Of a stretch of DNA of 64,000 nt, positions 1 to 8,103 are shown one piece after another. Every line of letters begins with the position of its first letter. Position 1 is the stretch's first letter. The notes beneath the pieces were generated by a model. That model was not told where the DNA came from and made no database searches. It was given only the letters and a program-made list of their open reading frames with translations. A program made the position numbers and the translations under genes. Origin of the DNA: Pseudomonadota bacterium (GTDB lineage Bacteria; Pseudomonadota; Alphaproteobacteria; Rhizobiales; Aestuariivirgaceae); assembly GCA_963205315.1 (NCBI GenBank), contig CAUJIO010000069.1, forward strand, positions 62,001 to 126,000, given 5' to 3'.

Positions 1-355
1 CCACCAGCGACAAGCCGGGGACGGCCCGATTACCTTCACGCAGCCGATATGATGTCTTGGAGTGACGATCAGATCCGAAGCTCAGATCAAGCAAATGCTC
101 GATCGCTTCGTGATCGCAAGAATGGGATTCTTCGCAGACGGACGTGCCGCACATGGACGTGAACTCGTGATGGAGGGCTTTAAAAGGGACCCGGAGCCCC
201 GAAGCACATCACGCAGCGTATGTGACAACTGGATAACCGGACGCAGAGCAAGGCGCACTGTCGCGCCAGATTCACGCTCGTCGTCGCAGGTTCAGCTTGT
301 CAACAGATGTCATGTGGAACGCATTAGCTTTCCGCCGGGTGAACGTCAAGCGCTT
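1..355. other. No supportable gene at left edge
   Basis: An open frame runs through this stretch into the downstream acetyltransferase-like gene, but its translation has low-complexity Arg/Ser-rich character and no recognisable motif. It also continues antisense through the Nudix gene, so I treat it as a chance extension. No RNA gene, repeat or convincing promoter was seen. It could hold the degraded end of a gene lying left of the window. Confidence 0.5.
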
Positions 356-826
356 CTACCAATGCCGGCTGGGAGCCGCCCCCTTCAAGACTTCATCGAT
401 CCGCCGCAGCGTGCCCCCGGTTGTGCCAGCCGGGAGCTGGTCGAGAGGAAAGAACTTCGCTTCCTTGATTTCAAGATTTGGACGGAATGGTACGGCGGTA
501 AATCTCCGCAAGACGAAACAGGCAACATGGTCGCCCGGGAAATTCTTGTCGTTGAGATACATACCGTGCAGCTCGGGTTCCTCTGCGGCAGTGATGGCAG
601 CCTCCTCCTGGACCTCGCGTACTGCCGCTTCATAAATCGTCTCGCGCCGTTCCACCCCGCCGCCTGGCATGAGCCAGCCCGGCGCATAGGTATGCCGCAC
701 AAGCAAAATCTCGGAATTGTCACGCAGCACCATGGTGCGCGTACCGAGAGTGAGGCTTCTGAACTGGCGGTAGAGCGGCTGAACCACCAGCAGTTGCGCC
801 GTCTTGAACAGGGTCTTTGTGATCAT
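356..826 (-). CDS. Nudix hydrolase
   Basis: This is a 156-residue protein with a Nudix box at residues 56-78 (G56, E62, R70-E71, E74-E75). The box follows GX5EX7REUXEEXGU except that the last glycine is alanine (A77). Nudix enzymes cleave nucleoside diphosphates linked to another moiety using a divalent metal at this helix; the substrate cannot be read from sequence. An N-terminal stretch of about 25 residues with a hydrophobic patch precedes the fold. ATG at 826 was chosen because the Nudix fold begins soon after; the open frame extends to 1909 but that part is antisense to the next gene. It is divergent from the ceramide-synthase candidate with 72 bp between starts, so the two may share a promoter region. 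Confidence 0.85.
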   Translation of the reverse strand: MITKTLFKTAQLLVVQPLYRQFRSLTLGTRTMVLRDNSEILLVRHTYAPGWLMPGGGVERRETIYEAAVREVQEEAAITAAEEPELHGMYLNDKNFPGDHVACFVLRRFTAVPFRPNLEIKEAKFFPLDQLPAGTTGGTLRRIDEVLKGAAPSRHW

Positions 827-898
827 GCCTCTGGTTACCGCGCCGCGCCCACGGCGCCAAGCTTGAGTTCCGGCCCTGCCGGGACTATGCCGGACCCC

Positions 899-2041
899 AT
901 GAGCACAGATGTCACTGTCAGGCCGGTTCGCGACAAGTCCGGCACCCGCGCATTTCTGGATGTGCCGTTCTCGATCTATGGCGATGACCCCAACTGGGTG
1001 GCGCCTCTCTATCTCGAGCGCTTCGAGCACCTGGACCCGAAGAAGAACCCCTATTTCCAGCATGCCGACGTCGAACTCTTCGTCGCCGAGAAAGATGGCA
1101 AGTCCGTCGGCCGCATCTCCGCACAGCTCTGCAAGCTGCGAAGCGAAAGATACAAGGACGGGGTGGGCCAGTTCGGATTCCTGGAAGCAGTCGACGATCC
1201 TGCCGTCTTTGGCGCACTCTTCGAAGCTGCAATGTCCTGGCTGAAGCAACGCGGCGCCACGCGAATCCAGGGGCCGTTCAGCTTCTCCATCAATGATGAG
1301 ATGGGACTGTTGATCGACGGCTTCGACACGCCGCCAAGCATGATGATGGGGCACGGGAAGCGCTATTATCAGCCTCGCGTCGAACAGCAGGGTTTTGCCA
1401 AGGCCAAGGACGTGATTGCCTATGACTATTTCGATGACGGCAACATTCCCCGTGCGATAAAGGCCGCCCATGACAAGGCGGCTGCCAATCCTGATGTCAT
1501 CATCCGCCCGCTGAACAAGAAGAAGCTGATGGACGAACTGGAAGTCATCGTATCGATTTCCAACGACGCGTGGTCGGATAACTGGGGTTTCGTGCCCTGG
1601 ACCCAGGCGGAGATGGTGGCGCTTGGCAATAATCTCAAAATGCTCGTCACCGGAGATTATATCGCCATTGCGGAATATCGCGGCGAGCCGGTGGCCATGG
1701 CCGTGTCGCTCCCCAACATCAACGAATGGATCGCCGGGTTGAATGGCCGGCTTCTGCCGTTCGGCTGGGCCAAACTGGCCTGGAGCATGTTCGCCCGCCC
1801 CCCCGGCTCGGTCCGCATGCCGCTGATGGGGCTGCGCAAGCGCTATCACGGTTCGGCACTCGGTGCTGCCTGCGCCATGGCGGCGATTGCCCATGTGCGG
1901 AAATATCACGCCTCGCGCGGCACGTTACGGGGCGAACTGTCGTGGATCCTCGAAGACAATCTGCCGGTGCGCCGGATGATCGAATCCTTCGGCGGCAAAC
2001 CCTACAAGACATACCGTATCTATGAGAAGGCGATCACCTGA
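899..2041 (+). CDS. GNAT-fold protein, probable bacterial ceramide synthase
   Basis: This 380-residue protein has the look of a large GNAT-like acyltransferase, including an MMGHGKRYYQPRVEQQGF segment near the middle and a C-terminal GELSWILEDN block. In Caulobacter, bacterial ceramide synthase (bCerS/CerS) is a protein of about this size and type that N-acylates the sphingoid base. It belongs to a gene set with serine palmitoyltransferase, an ACP, an acyl-ACP synthetase and a reductase, all of which lie within 9 kb here. ATG at 899 begins the conserved domain; the upstream frame is unsupported. The family call is from sequence style and context; the ceramide role is inferred. It is followed at 95 bp by a metallophosphoesterase and then lptF-lptG-like genes. 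Confidence 0.72.
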   Translation: MSTDVTVRPVRDKSGTRAFLDVPFSIYGDDPNWVAPLYLERFEHLDPKKNPYFQHADVELFVAEKDGKSVGRISAQLCKLRSERYKDGVGQFGFLEAVDDPAVFGALFEAAMSWLKQRGATRIQGPFSFSINDEMGLLIDGFDTPPSMMMGHGKRYYQPRVEQQGFAKAKDVIAYDYFDDGNIPRAIKAAHDKAAANPDVIIRPLNKKKLMDELEVIVSISNDAWSDNWGFVPWTQAEMVALGNNLKMLVTGDYIAIAEYRGEPVAMAVSLPNINEWIAGLNGRLLPFGWAKLAWSMFARPPGSVRMPLMGLRKRYHGSALGAACAMAAIAHVRKYHASRGTLRGELSWILEDNLPVRRMIESFGGKPYKTYRIYEKAIT

Positions 2042-2136
2042 CCTCAAACCTTTGCGCGCGACGCGTTAAGCTCCTCACCGCGAACACCCGGCCATGATCC
2101 GCAGTCACTCACGCCCACATCTGTAGAATCCAGATT

Positions 2137-3057
2137 TTGTTCAGCATCGCCCACCTCTCCGACGTTCATCTTGGCCCCATGCCGCATGGCGCGGCCCGCC
2201 GCCATTTCGCCCTGAAGCGCGCCATCGGAGTGACCAATTGGCGTATCAACCGCCACCGCACCCACAGTACCGCAATCGCCGACGCAATTGCCCGCGACAT
2301 CGCCGGACATTCGCCCGACCATGTGGCCTTGACCGGCGATATCGTGAATGTTGCCGCCCGCGCCGAATTCCCTGCCGCCGCCCGTTGGTTGGAGGAATTT
2401 GGTGATCCAAAGTGGATCAGCTTTGTGCCCGGCAATCATGACACTTACGTTCGGTGTGACTGGAGCCATGGACTGGAACACCTCGCGCCATACATGCAGG
2501 GCGACATGCGGGTGAAGCTCACGCAATCGACACCGCAGATCACCACGCCGTTTCCCTACGTCCGCCTCCGCCGCAATATCGCATTGATCGGCATTTCAAC
2601 CGCCGTCCCGCAACCCCTGCACAGTGCCGCAGGGATCGTGGGGCCGGCACAGCTGGAATCGCTGGCCCAGCTTCTGTCGGATCTGCGCGAGCGCGGTTAT
2701 GCACGCATCGTCATGCTGCATCACCCGCCCCTGCCAGGATTGGCCAGCAAGCGCCGCGGCCTTATCGATGCACCTGCCTTGCGCGACATTCTTGTGGATC
2801 AGGGTGCCGAGCTGGTCCTGCACGGCCACAACCACGAGCACATGATGAACAGCCTGAACTCACGCTTCGGCATGGTCCATGTCTTCGGCGTTCCCTCGGC
2901 GTCGTTGATCCAGAGCAAGCACCATCCGCTCGCCGCCTGGAACCTCTACCGTATCCAGCGTCAGGGTGGAAAATGGCTGATGAACATCACGACCCGCAGC
3001 CTCGATGCCGAAACCCGTGCGATCACCACAATTGCCGATTTCCCGCTTTCAACCTGA
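2137..3057 (+). CDS. Calcineurin-like metallophosphoesterase
   Basis: This 306-residue protein carries the full metallophosphoesterase set: D9-x-H11 in HLSDVHLG, TGDIVN, GNHDT, MLHHPP and LHGHNHEH. These motifs coordinate the two metals of the family. No signal peptide or membrane segment is visible, so it is probably cytoplasmic or peripheral. The frame opens with TTG (an ATT two codons earlier is also possible), which places the first motif at the extreme N terminus, as is usual. It lies between the ceramide-synthase candidate and the LptF/LptG-like permeases on the same strand. A lipid-phosphate or pyrophosphate substrate is plausible (LpxH and similar enzymes belong to this superfamily), but that is inference. 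Confidence 0.85.
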   Translation: MFSIAHLSDVHLGPMPHGAARRHFALKRAIGVTNWRINRHRTHSTAIADAIARDIAGHSPDHVALTGDIVNVAARAEFPAAARWLEEFGDPKWISFVPGNHDTYVRCDWSHGLEHLAPYMQGDMRVKLTQSTPQITTPFPYVRLRRNIALIGISTAVPQPLHSAAGIVGPAQLESLAQLLSDLRERGYARIVMLHHPPLPGLASKRRGLIDAPALRDILVDQGAELVLHGHNHEHMMNSLNSRFGMVHVFGVPSASLIQSKHHPLAAWNLYRIQRQGGKWLMNITTRSLDAETRAITTIADFPLST

Positions 3058-3159
3058 AGGATGGTTGCGGTAAAAGACCGGGCATGTCACCCAACTGGCG
3101 CCGCGGCGGCCACATCGCCTGCGCCCAGCAAATGCCGGATTCTCCAAGCATGAAACGCC

Positions 3160-4377
3160 GTGCTATCAATCCTTGACCGCCACGTTCTGAGGCAGGTGTC
3201 TCTGCCGCTGGCAGGCGCCCTCGTGATCGGCTTGCTCATGCTTCTCGCTGACCGCATGGTGAGCCTGCTCGACACGACGCTTGGCAAGAAGAATTCCTTC
3301 ACCGTCGTTTTCGAGATGCTGGCCTATCTGGTGCCGCACTATCTCGGCACGGCCATTCCTGCAGCCTTGTTTCTCGGTCTGCTGCTGGGGTTTGGAAAAA
3401 TGTCGGCCAATTCCGAGATCGACGCTTTCATGGCCTCCGGCATCGGCCTGAACCGGCTGGCAAGACCGGTTGTCCTGCTCGGCCTTGCCATGAGCATGCT
3501 GTCCTTTGCCATTCAGGGCTGGGTTCAACCATACGCGCGATACGCGTTCCGGTCTGTCGTCTTCGAGGTGAAGAACGTCGATGTCTTCTATCTGGCGGAG
3601 GAAGGCGTTTTCATGCAGGCCGGTGACCGCACGTTCATCATCGACAAACTCGACCGCAATGCCAACGCGTTCCAGCGCGCCTTCATCTTTCAGGACAAGG
3701 GCAAGGATGGATCAGACACGGTGACCGCCGCGCGTGGCTTGCTGATCGAGAATGACGGTGGCAAGCGTCCGACGCTGCATCTCGAGGACGGCCACCGCCT
3801 CACGCTCAAGCAGCGCCCGGTTCCCGGCGAGACAGCACCCACAGCCAGCCAGGCAACGGAATTTTCCCTCGCCGACACGCCGCTTGGCCGGATCAGCAAG
3901 GACATTTTCCGTCCTCGCGGTGATGATGAACGGGAAATGACGATCCCCGAACTCCTCCGGAATCTCGACACGCCGCCAAAGGAATCCTCACCCAGTGAAA
4001 TGGTGGCCGAACTGAGCGAGCGGCTTGTCAACGGCATCAGCATTCTCATTCTTCCATTCCTTGCCATTCCCTTTGCCGTCGGCTCGCGCCGCAGTCAGCG
4101 CAGCATGCGCACCGTCTTCGCTCTGGCCCTCATCGTCATCTATCACGAGATCATTCAGCAAGGCGCCAACATTGCCGGCAAGGGCACGGCCTCGCACTGG
4201 TTGACGCTGTGGCTTCCCTGTGCGCTTCTCGCCCTCTTCGCCGGATGGCGCTACTACGCTATGTGTTTCACCGTTTCAGGCGATCCGCTGGGAACCGCCA
4301 TCGACCGTTTTGGCGACCGCATCAGCGGCTTGAAGAACTGGCTATTCCGCCGATTTGGCTGGGAACAACCAGCATGA
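3160..4377 (+). CDS. lptF: LptF/YjgP-family lipid export permease
   Basis: This is a 405-residue inner-membrane protein with the LptF plan: N-terminal ILDRHVLRQ, three membrane helices, a periplasmic beta-jellyroll domain (about 130-290) and three C-terminal helices starting at LVNGISILILPFLAIPFAVG. LptF and LptG form the membrane part of the LptB2FG ABC transporter, which extracts lipids to a periplasmic bridge. The start is GTG at 3160; a nearby ATG at 3150 opens only a nine-codon frame. It overlaps the next gene by ATGA. In many Proteobacteria lptF-lptG sits by lptD or leucyl aminopeptidase; here it is embedded in sphingolipid genes, so it may be a paralogue. The symbol denotes family, not proven LPS function. 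Confidence 0.85.
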   Translation: MLSILDRHVLRQVSLPLAGALVIGLLMLLADRMVSLLDTTLGKKNSFTVVFEMLAYLVPHYLGTAIPAALFLGLLLGFGKMSANSEIDAFMASGIGLNRLARPVVLLGLAMSMLSFAIQGWVQPYARYAFRSVVFEVKNVDVFYLAEEGVFMQAGDRTFIIDKLDRNANAFQRAFIFQDKGKDGSDTVTAARGLLIENDGGKRPTLHLEDGHRLTLKQRPVPGETAPTASQATEFSLADTPLGRISKDIFRPRGDDEREMTIPELLRNLDTPPKESSPSEMVAELSERLVNGISILILPFLAIPFAVGSRRSQRSMRTVFALALIVIYHEIIQQGANIAGKGTASHWLTLWLPCALLALFAGWRYYAMCFTVSGDPLGTAIDRFGDRISGLKNWLFRRFGWEQPA

Positions 4378-5447
4378 AGATCGTCGCCTGGATGCTGATC
4401 CGCATGATTGGCCTGCGCTTTATCGGCATCCTCATCGGAATTTCGCTGTTCGCCCTGTCGATCGACGTACTCAACAATATCAAGGATATTCAAGCCCTGC
4501 GGCCGGGCAGTGCATGGATCATGGCCGAATACTCCATCATCCGCGCGCCGACAGTCTTCGCCAATTACCTCGGCCTCAGCATTCTGCTCGCCACGCTGCT
4601 ATCACTGACCGAACTGAGCTACCGCAATGAACTGGTGGCACTGTGGGGCATCGGCGTTTCGCCGGCCCGTCTTTGCATCATGCTTCTTCCCCTCGCCTTT
4701 GTGGCTGGCGGCCTGCAATTCATTCTCAACGATTCTGCCATTCCCGCCACAACGCCTCAGCTGCGCGACTGGGGTGTGGGAGACTATGGCCGTGACAAAC
4801 TCAAGGTCGGCGAAAAGGATCCTATCTGGATGCGGTCAGGTCCTGACATCCTGCGCGCCGGAAGCGCCAATACGGATTCAACCAAGCTGAGCGACGTGAT
4901 CATCTTCCGACGCGATGCCAACGGCCTGCTGCGAGAACAGATCTATGCCCATTCCGCCACACTCGCTGGCGACCGTTGGACGCTGACCGACGTCCAGGTC
5001 TACTATCGTGATAATCTGCAACCGAACCAGCTCGCCACACTGGTCTATTCCGGTGCAATGAAACCGGCCCAGGCGGGTGCCCGGTCGGGCGCCCCGGAGG
5101 AAATGTCCTTCCTCGACCTCAGCTATTTCATCGATAATGCCGGGTTTGGTATTCGTCCCGTCTGGGTATACGAGACATGGCGTCACAAGCGCGTCGCGGT
5201 CTTCTTCAACAGCCTCGTCATGATTGCGCTTTGCATTCCGCTTGCCATGCGCTTCCGGCGCGGCGGTGGGCTGGGTGCCCTGTTTGCCATTGGCGTCGGT
5301 CTGGGCTTTCTCTATTTCATTCTTGATGGCTTGGCTCTCACCATGGGAGAACTGGGCTTTGTCGCACCCTGGCTGGCCGCATGGCTATCGCCACTGCTCT
5401 TTGGCCTGATCGCAGTGCTAATGGCGCTCAAGGCCGAAAACGTCTGA
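4374..5447 (+). CDS. lptG: LptG/YjgQ-family lipid export permease
   Basis: This 357-residue partner of the preceding permease starts at the ATG that overlaps its stop codon (ATGA), so translation is probably coupled. It shows LptG features: IGLRFIGILIGISLFALSID as first helix, LSLTELSYRNELVALWGIGVSP as the cytoplasmic coupling-helix region, a periplasmic jellyroll domain (about 120-270) and three C-terminal helices. A cytoplasmic LptB-like ATPase would be needed; none is adjacent, so the pair would have to borrow one. The position between the metallophosphoesterase and the lipid kinase, with serine palmitoyltransferase beyond, suggests ceramide-derived lipid rather than LPS as possible cargo. 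That is inference from context. Confidence 0.85.
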   Translation: MKIVAWMLIRMIGLRFIGILIGISLFALSIDVLNNIKDIQALRPGSAWIMAEYSIIRAPTVFANYLGLSILLATLLSLTELSYRNELVALWGIGVSPARLCIMLLPLAFVAGGLQFILNDSAIPATTPQLRDWGVGDYGRDKLKVGEKDPIWMRSGPDILRAGSANTDSTKLSDVIIFRRDANGLLREQIYAHSATLAGDRWTLTDVQVYYRDNLQPNQLATLVYSGAMKPAQAGARSGAPEEMSFLDLSYFIDNAGFGIRPVWVYETWRHKRVAVFFNSLVMIALCIPLAMRFRRGGGLGALFAIGVGLGFLYFILDGLALTMGELGFVAPWLAAWLSPLLFGLIAVLMALKAENV

Positions 5448-5550
5448 TTCATACTGACAGAAATTTAAGTGGTGCGATCTAGGATCGGCTGCCACTCATC
5501 AGGCTGCATGCCTGTTGCATTCGCTTGTCTCGACTGAAAGGACCTACTCC

Positions 5551-6639
5551 ATGGCCGAAGCCCGCATTCATTCCAATCCGGCGTGGGATCGTGTTTCAGT
5601 TGCCAGCCAGGACATCGGCCGCAAGGTCATGCGCAACGCAATGGACACAAGCATGGAGCCGAGGCGCGCCGCGTTTCGTCCGGTCAGCCGAGCAGGCCTT
5701 ATCGTCAATCCGAGCTCTGGCAAGAATAGTGGCAAGGGTCTGGCACTGGCCGACAGGATCCGCCACGATCCGTCGATCACCGTGCGTATTCTGGAGCGCT
5801 TCGATCAGATCACGGGGTTCATCGACGACATGGCACGCGACGATGTCTCTGACCTGTTCATCAGCTCAGGCGACGGTACGATCCAGGAAATCCTGACCCA
5901 GATTGCCGAGCGAAAGCCGTTTCGGCTGTTTCCACGCTTGTCCCTGTTGCCGCATGGCACCACCAACCTGACGGCCGCGGATCTGGGGCTGCGCCACCGT
6001 TCGATCACGGCACAGGCCGAGTTCATTCGGGACGTCAGACTGAATACGATGCGCGACCGGCCGACCATCCGTTGCGCCAATCCGGGCGACGGCAGGCCGC
6101 GCCACGGCATGTTCGTCGGCACCGGCGCCGTTGCCGCGGCCACGCAATTCTGTCAGGAGGCCTTCAATTCCAAGGGCGTGAAGGGCAACTGGGCAACGTT
6201 CGCAACGCTTGCGAGTGCCGTATCGAAAACAGCATTCTCGAAACCAGACCCGACAGACCACACCCGCCTCGACCGGCCTTTCGATATTGCCATTGATGCC
6301 GATGGTCAGCGATATGCAGATGGTCAGCAATTGCTTCAGATGTCGACAACGCTCGACACGCTGATCCTTAACACGAAACCATTCTGGGGCGGAAAGACGG
6401 GCCCGATCCGCACAACCGTGTTTCCCTATCCGGTTCCATCGGTCTTCCGTTGGCTGCTGCCGATGATGTATGGCGCCGAAACACGCAAGGCACCGGAAGG
6501 TGCCATGAGCTTCTGTTCGGAAAAGCTGCAGATCACGTCGAGTTCGATGTTCGTCATCGACGGTGAGTTTTTTGCTCCGCCTGCAGACGAACCGCTTGAA
6601 CTGCAGACGGGTCCGGTCTTCACGTATCTTTGCGGGTAA
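5551..6639 (+). CDS. Diacylglycerol-kinase-family lipid kinase (ceramide kinase candidate)
   Basis: This 362-residue protein has the DAGK/sphingosine-kinase catalytic fold: GLIVNPSSGKNSGKG near residue 50 as the nucleotide-binding opening, then SSGDGTIQE, a variant of the GGDGT signature with serine for the first glycine, then LLPHGTTNLTA and a C-terminal FVIDGEFF block. Such enzymes phosphorylate a lipid hydroxyl using ATP. ATG at 5551 is chosen because GAAAGGA lies just upstream; the frame opens 12 codons earlier. It ends 6 bp from the end of the convergent serine palmitoyltransferase gene. With ceramide biosynthesis on both sides, ceramide or sphingoid base is a reasonable substrate, and diacylglycerol is the main alternative. 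Confidence 0.78.
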   Translation: MAEARIHSNPAWDRVSVASQDIGRKVMRNAMDTSMEPRRAAFRPVSRAGLIVNPSSGKNSGKGLALADRIRHDPSITVRILERFDQITGFIDDMARDDVSDLFISSGDGTIQEILTQIAERKPFRLFPRLSLLPHGTTNLTAADLGLRHRSITAQAEFIRDVRLNTMRDRPTIRCANPGDGRPRHGMFVGTGAVAAATQFCQEAFNSKGVKGNWATFATLASAVSKTAFSKPDPTDHTRLDRPFDIAIDADGQRYADGQQLLQMSTTLDTLILNTKPFWGGKTGPIRTTVFPYPVPSVFRWLLPMMYGAETRKAPEGAMSFCSEKLQITSSSMFVIDGEFFAPPADEPLELQTGPVFTYLCG

Positions 6640-6645
6640 TCTGAT

Positions 6646-7854
6646 TTAAACGTTTGCAGCCGTCTGGCCGTGGCCCTGCGCCACGACCGTGCCGAAGAGC
6701 TCAATGATGCGGTCGATGTCGGCATCGCTATGCGCAGCCGACACAGAGCATCGCAACAGGCACAACTTGTTGGGTGTGCCTGGCGGCAGAGCGATATTGA
6801 CGTAAACCCCCGACCTCAGCAGCGCGTTCCACATCGCGATGGTCGAAGGCTCGTCCTTGCACTTCACGGCGATTACCGGACTGACCTGGTCACAGCCAAG
6901 GTCGAGGCCAAGCTGCCTGAAGCCATGGAAAAGCCGCGCCGAGTTGTCCCGCAAACGCGTGCGGCGCTGCGGCTCGGCCGCCAGTTTACGGATGGCGGCC
7001 AACGAGGTGGCAATCGATGCCGGCGACGACGACGCGGTGAACATATAGGGACGCATCGCATAGCGCAGGTATTCGAACAGCGGATGATTTCCGGCACCGA
7101 AACCACCGATGGCGCCAACACTCTTCGAGAACGTCCCGACGACAAAATCGACATCGTCCTCGAGCCCGGCCTCATCCGCCAGTCCTCGTCCATGCGGTCC
7201 AAGCACGCCGAAGGAATGCGCTTCGTCGCAGAGCAGTTGAAAGCCGTGCTTTTTCTTCACTTCCACGAAGTCGGCGAGTGGCGCCCGATCTCCCATCATG
7301 GAGTAGATGCCTTCAAGCACCACAAGCTTGCCGCCTTCATCGCCCTCGCCGCGTGTCAGCCGCCTGTCGAGATCGGCAGCATCGTTGTGACGGAAGCGCA
7401 CCAACTTGGCGCCGGACAATGTGCAGCCATCATAGATCGAGGAATGGGAGTCCGCATCGAGATAGATCGTGTCGCGTGGGCCCGCGAGCCCCGACATCAT
7501 GCCGAGGTTGGCCTGATAACCTGTCGTGAAGACGATGCAATGCTTGCGATCGAGAAAGCGGGCGAACTCCTGTTCCAACTCGACATGCAACGAGAATGAA
7601 CCGTTGGCGATGCGTGAGCCAGTGGTACCGGTGCCGAACTCCTCAAGTGCCCGCTTGCCGGCTTCGATGCAGTCGGGATCGAACGTGATTCCCATGTAGT
7701 TGTTGGTCCCTGCAAGAATGGTCTCGCGGCCCTCGATCATCGCACGGGTTGGCGAGATGATCCGGTCGTTCGTAATGCCGATGGCATTGACCCCCATCGA
7801 CATCATGCGCTGATGGCGGTCGGCAATACCTTGCAGCTTCGCGAGGAGGTCCAT
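6646..7854 (-). CDS. spt: Serine palmitoyltransferase (alpha-oxoamine synthase)
   Basis: This 402-residue PLP enzyme belongs to the alpha-oxoamine synthase family (Spt, Kbl, BioF, HemA). The Schiff-base lysine is K244 in GTFSKSVGAIGGFGAG; D210 and H213 in LLCDEAHSFGVLGPHGRG and H136 in DADSHSSIYDG are the expected cofactor contacts. Spt condenses serine with an acyl thioester to give 3-ketosphinganine. The choice of Spt over BioF or Kbl rests on context: an ACP gene ends 9 bp upstream, then a reductase and an acyl-ACP synthetase, the same order as the Caulobacter ceramide operon. It is the last gene of its operon and converges on the lipid kinase. Confidence 0.88.
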   Translation of the reverse strand: MDLLAKLQGIADRHQRMMSMGVNAIGITNDRIISPTRAMIEGRETILAGTNNYMGITFDPDCIEAGKRALEEFGTGTTGSRIANGSFSLHVELEQEFARFLDRKHCIVFTTGYQANLGMMSGLAGPRDTIYLDADSHSSIYDGCTLSGAKLVRFRHNDAADLDRRLTRGEGDEGGKLVVLEGIYSMMGDRAPLADFVEVKKKHGFQLLCDEAHSFGVLGPHGRGLADEAGLEDDVDFVVGTFSKSVGAIGGFGAGNHPLFEYLRYAMRPYMFTASSSPASIATSLAAIRKLAAEPQRRTRLRDNSARLFHGFRQLGLDLGCDQVSPVIAVKCKDEPSTIAMWNALLRSGVYVNIALPPGTPNKLCLLRCSVSAAHSDADIDRIIELFGTVVAQGHGQTAANV

Positions 7855-7863
7855 GTTGAATCG

Positions 7864-8103
7864 TCAGCCTTTCTTCGTTCGTGCCTCGACGACCTGTGCG
7901 AGATCGCCAATCGTGCGGGTCTCGGACAGAAGATTGAGGGGAATTTCGATGTCGAAGTGATCCTCGACCTCCATGACGAAGTCCATCACTGTGACGGAAT
8001 CGATGTTGAGGTCGCTGGAAATATCCGTCCTTGCGCTGAGCGTAGTTCCATTGCTGTTGAAGGGTTCCAGCAGTGTGCAGATCTGTTCAACGGTCGCTGT
8101 CAT
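7864..8103 (-). CDS. acpR: Acyl carrier protein of the ceramide operon
   Basis: This 79-residue acidic protein has the carrier fold: DLNIDSVTVMDFVMEVEDHF with S36 in DSV as the expected phosphopantetheine site, then FDIEIP and a C-terminal helix. It would carry the acyl chain made by the upstream acyl-ACP synthetase to serine palmitoyltransferase. Its ATG overlaps the stop of the reductase gene (ATGA) and its stop is 9 bp before the spt start, so the three are co-translated. The symbol follows the Caulobacter naming for the ACP in this cluster; it is not the housekeeping AcpP, which usually sits between fabG and fabF. Confidence 0.88.
   Translation of the reverse strand: MTATVEQICTLLEPFNSNGTTLSARTDISSDLNIDSVTVMDFVMEVEDHFDIEIPLNLLSETRTIGDLAQVVEARTKKG

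Noticed and set aside
62-898. Long N-terminal extension of the ceramide-synthase candidate frame
   Set aside because: The frame runs antisense through the Nudix gene and its translation is Arg/Ser-rich with no motif; the conserved domain begins at 899.
827-1909. Upstream extension of the Nudix frame
   Set aside because: It is antisense to a well-supported gene and reads as shadow sequence; the Nudix fold starts at 826.
3160-5447. Reading the LptF/LptG pair as the standard LPS export genes with no further interest
   Set aside because: Possible, but no lptD, surA or other LPS gene is adjacent while sphingolipid genes flank both sides, so the alternative is kept open as a finding.
6670-7599. 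309-codon plus-strand frame
   Set aside because: It lies opposite serine palmitoyltransferase, which has intact PLP motifs; the frame is a GC-codon shadow.
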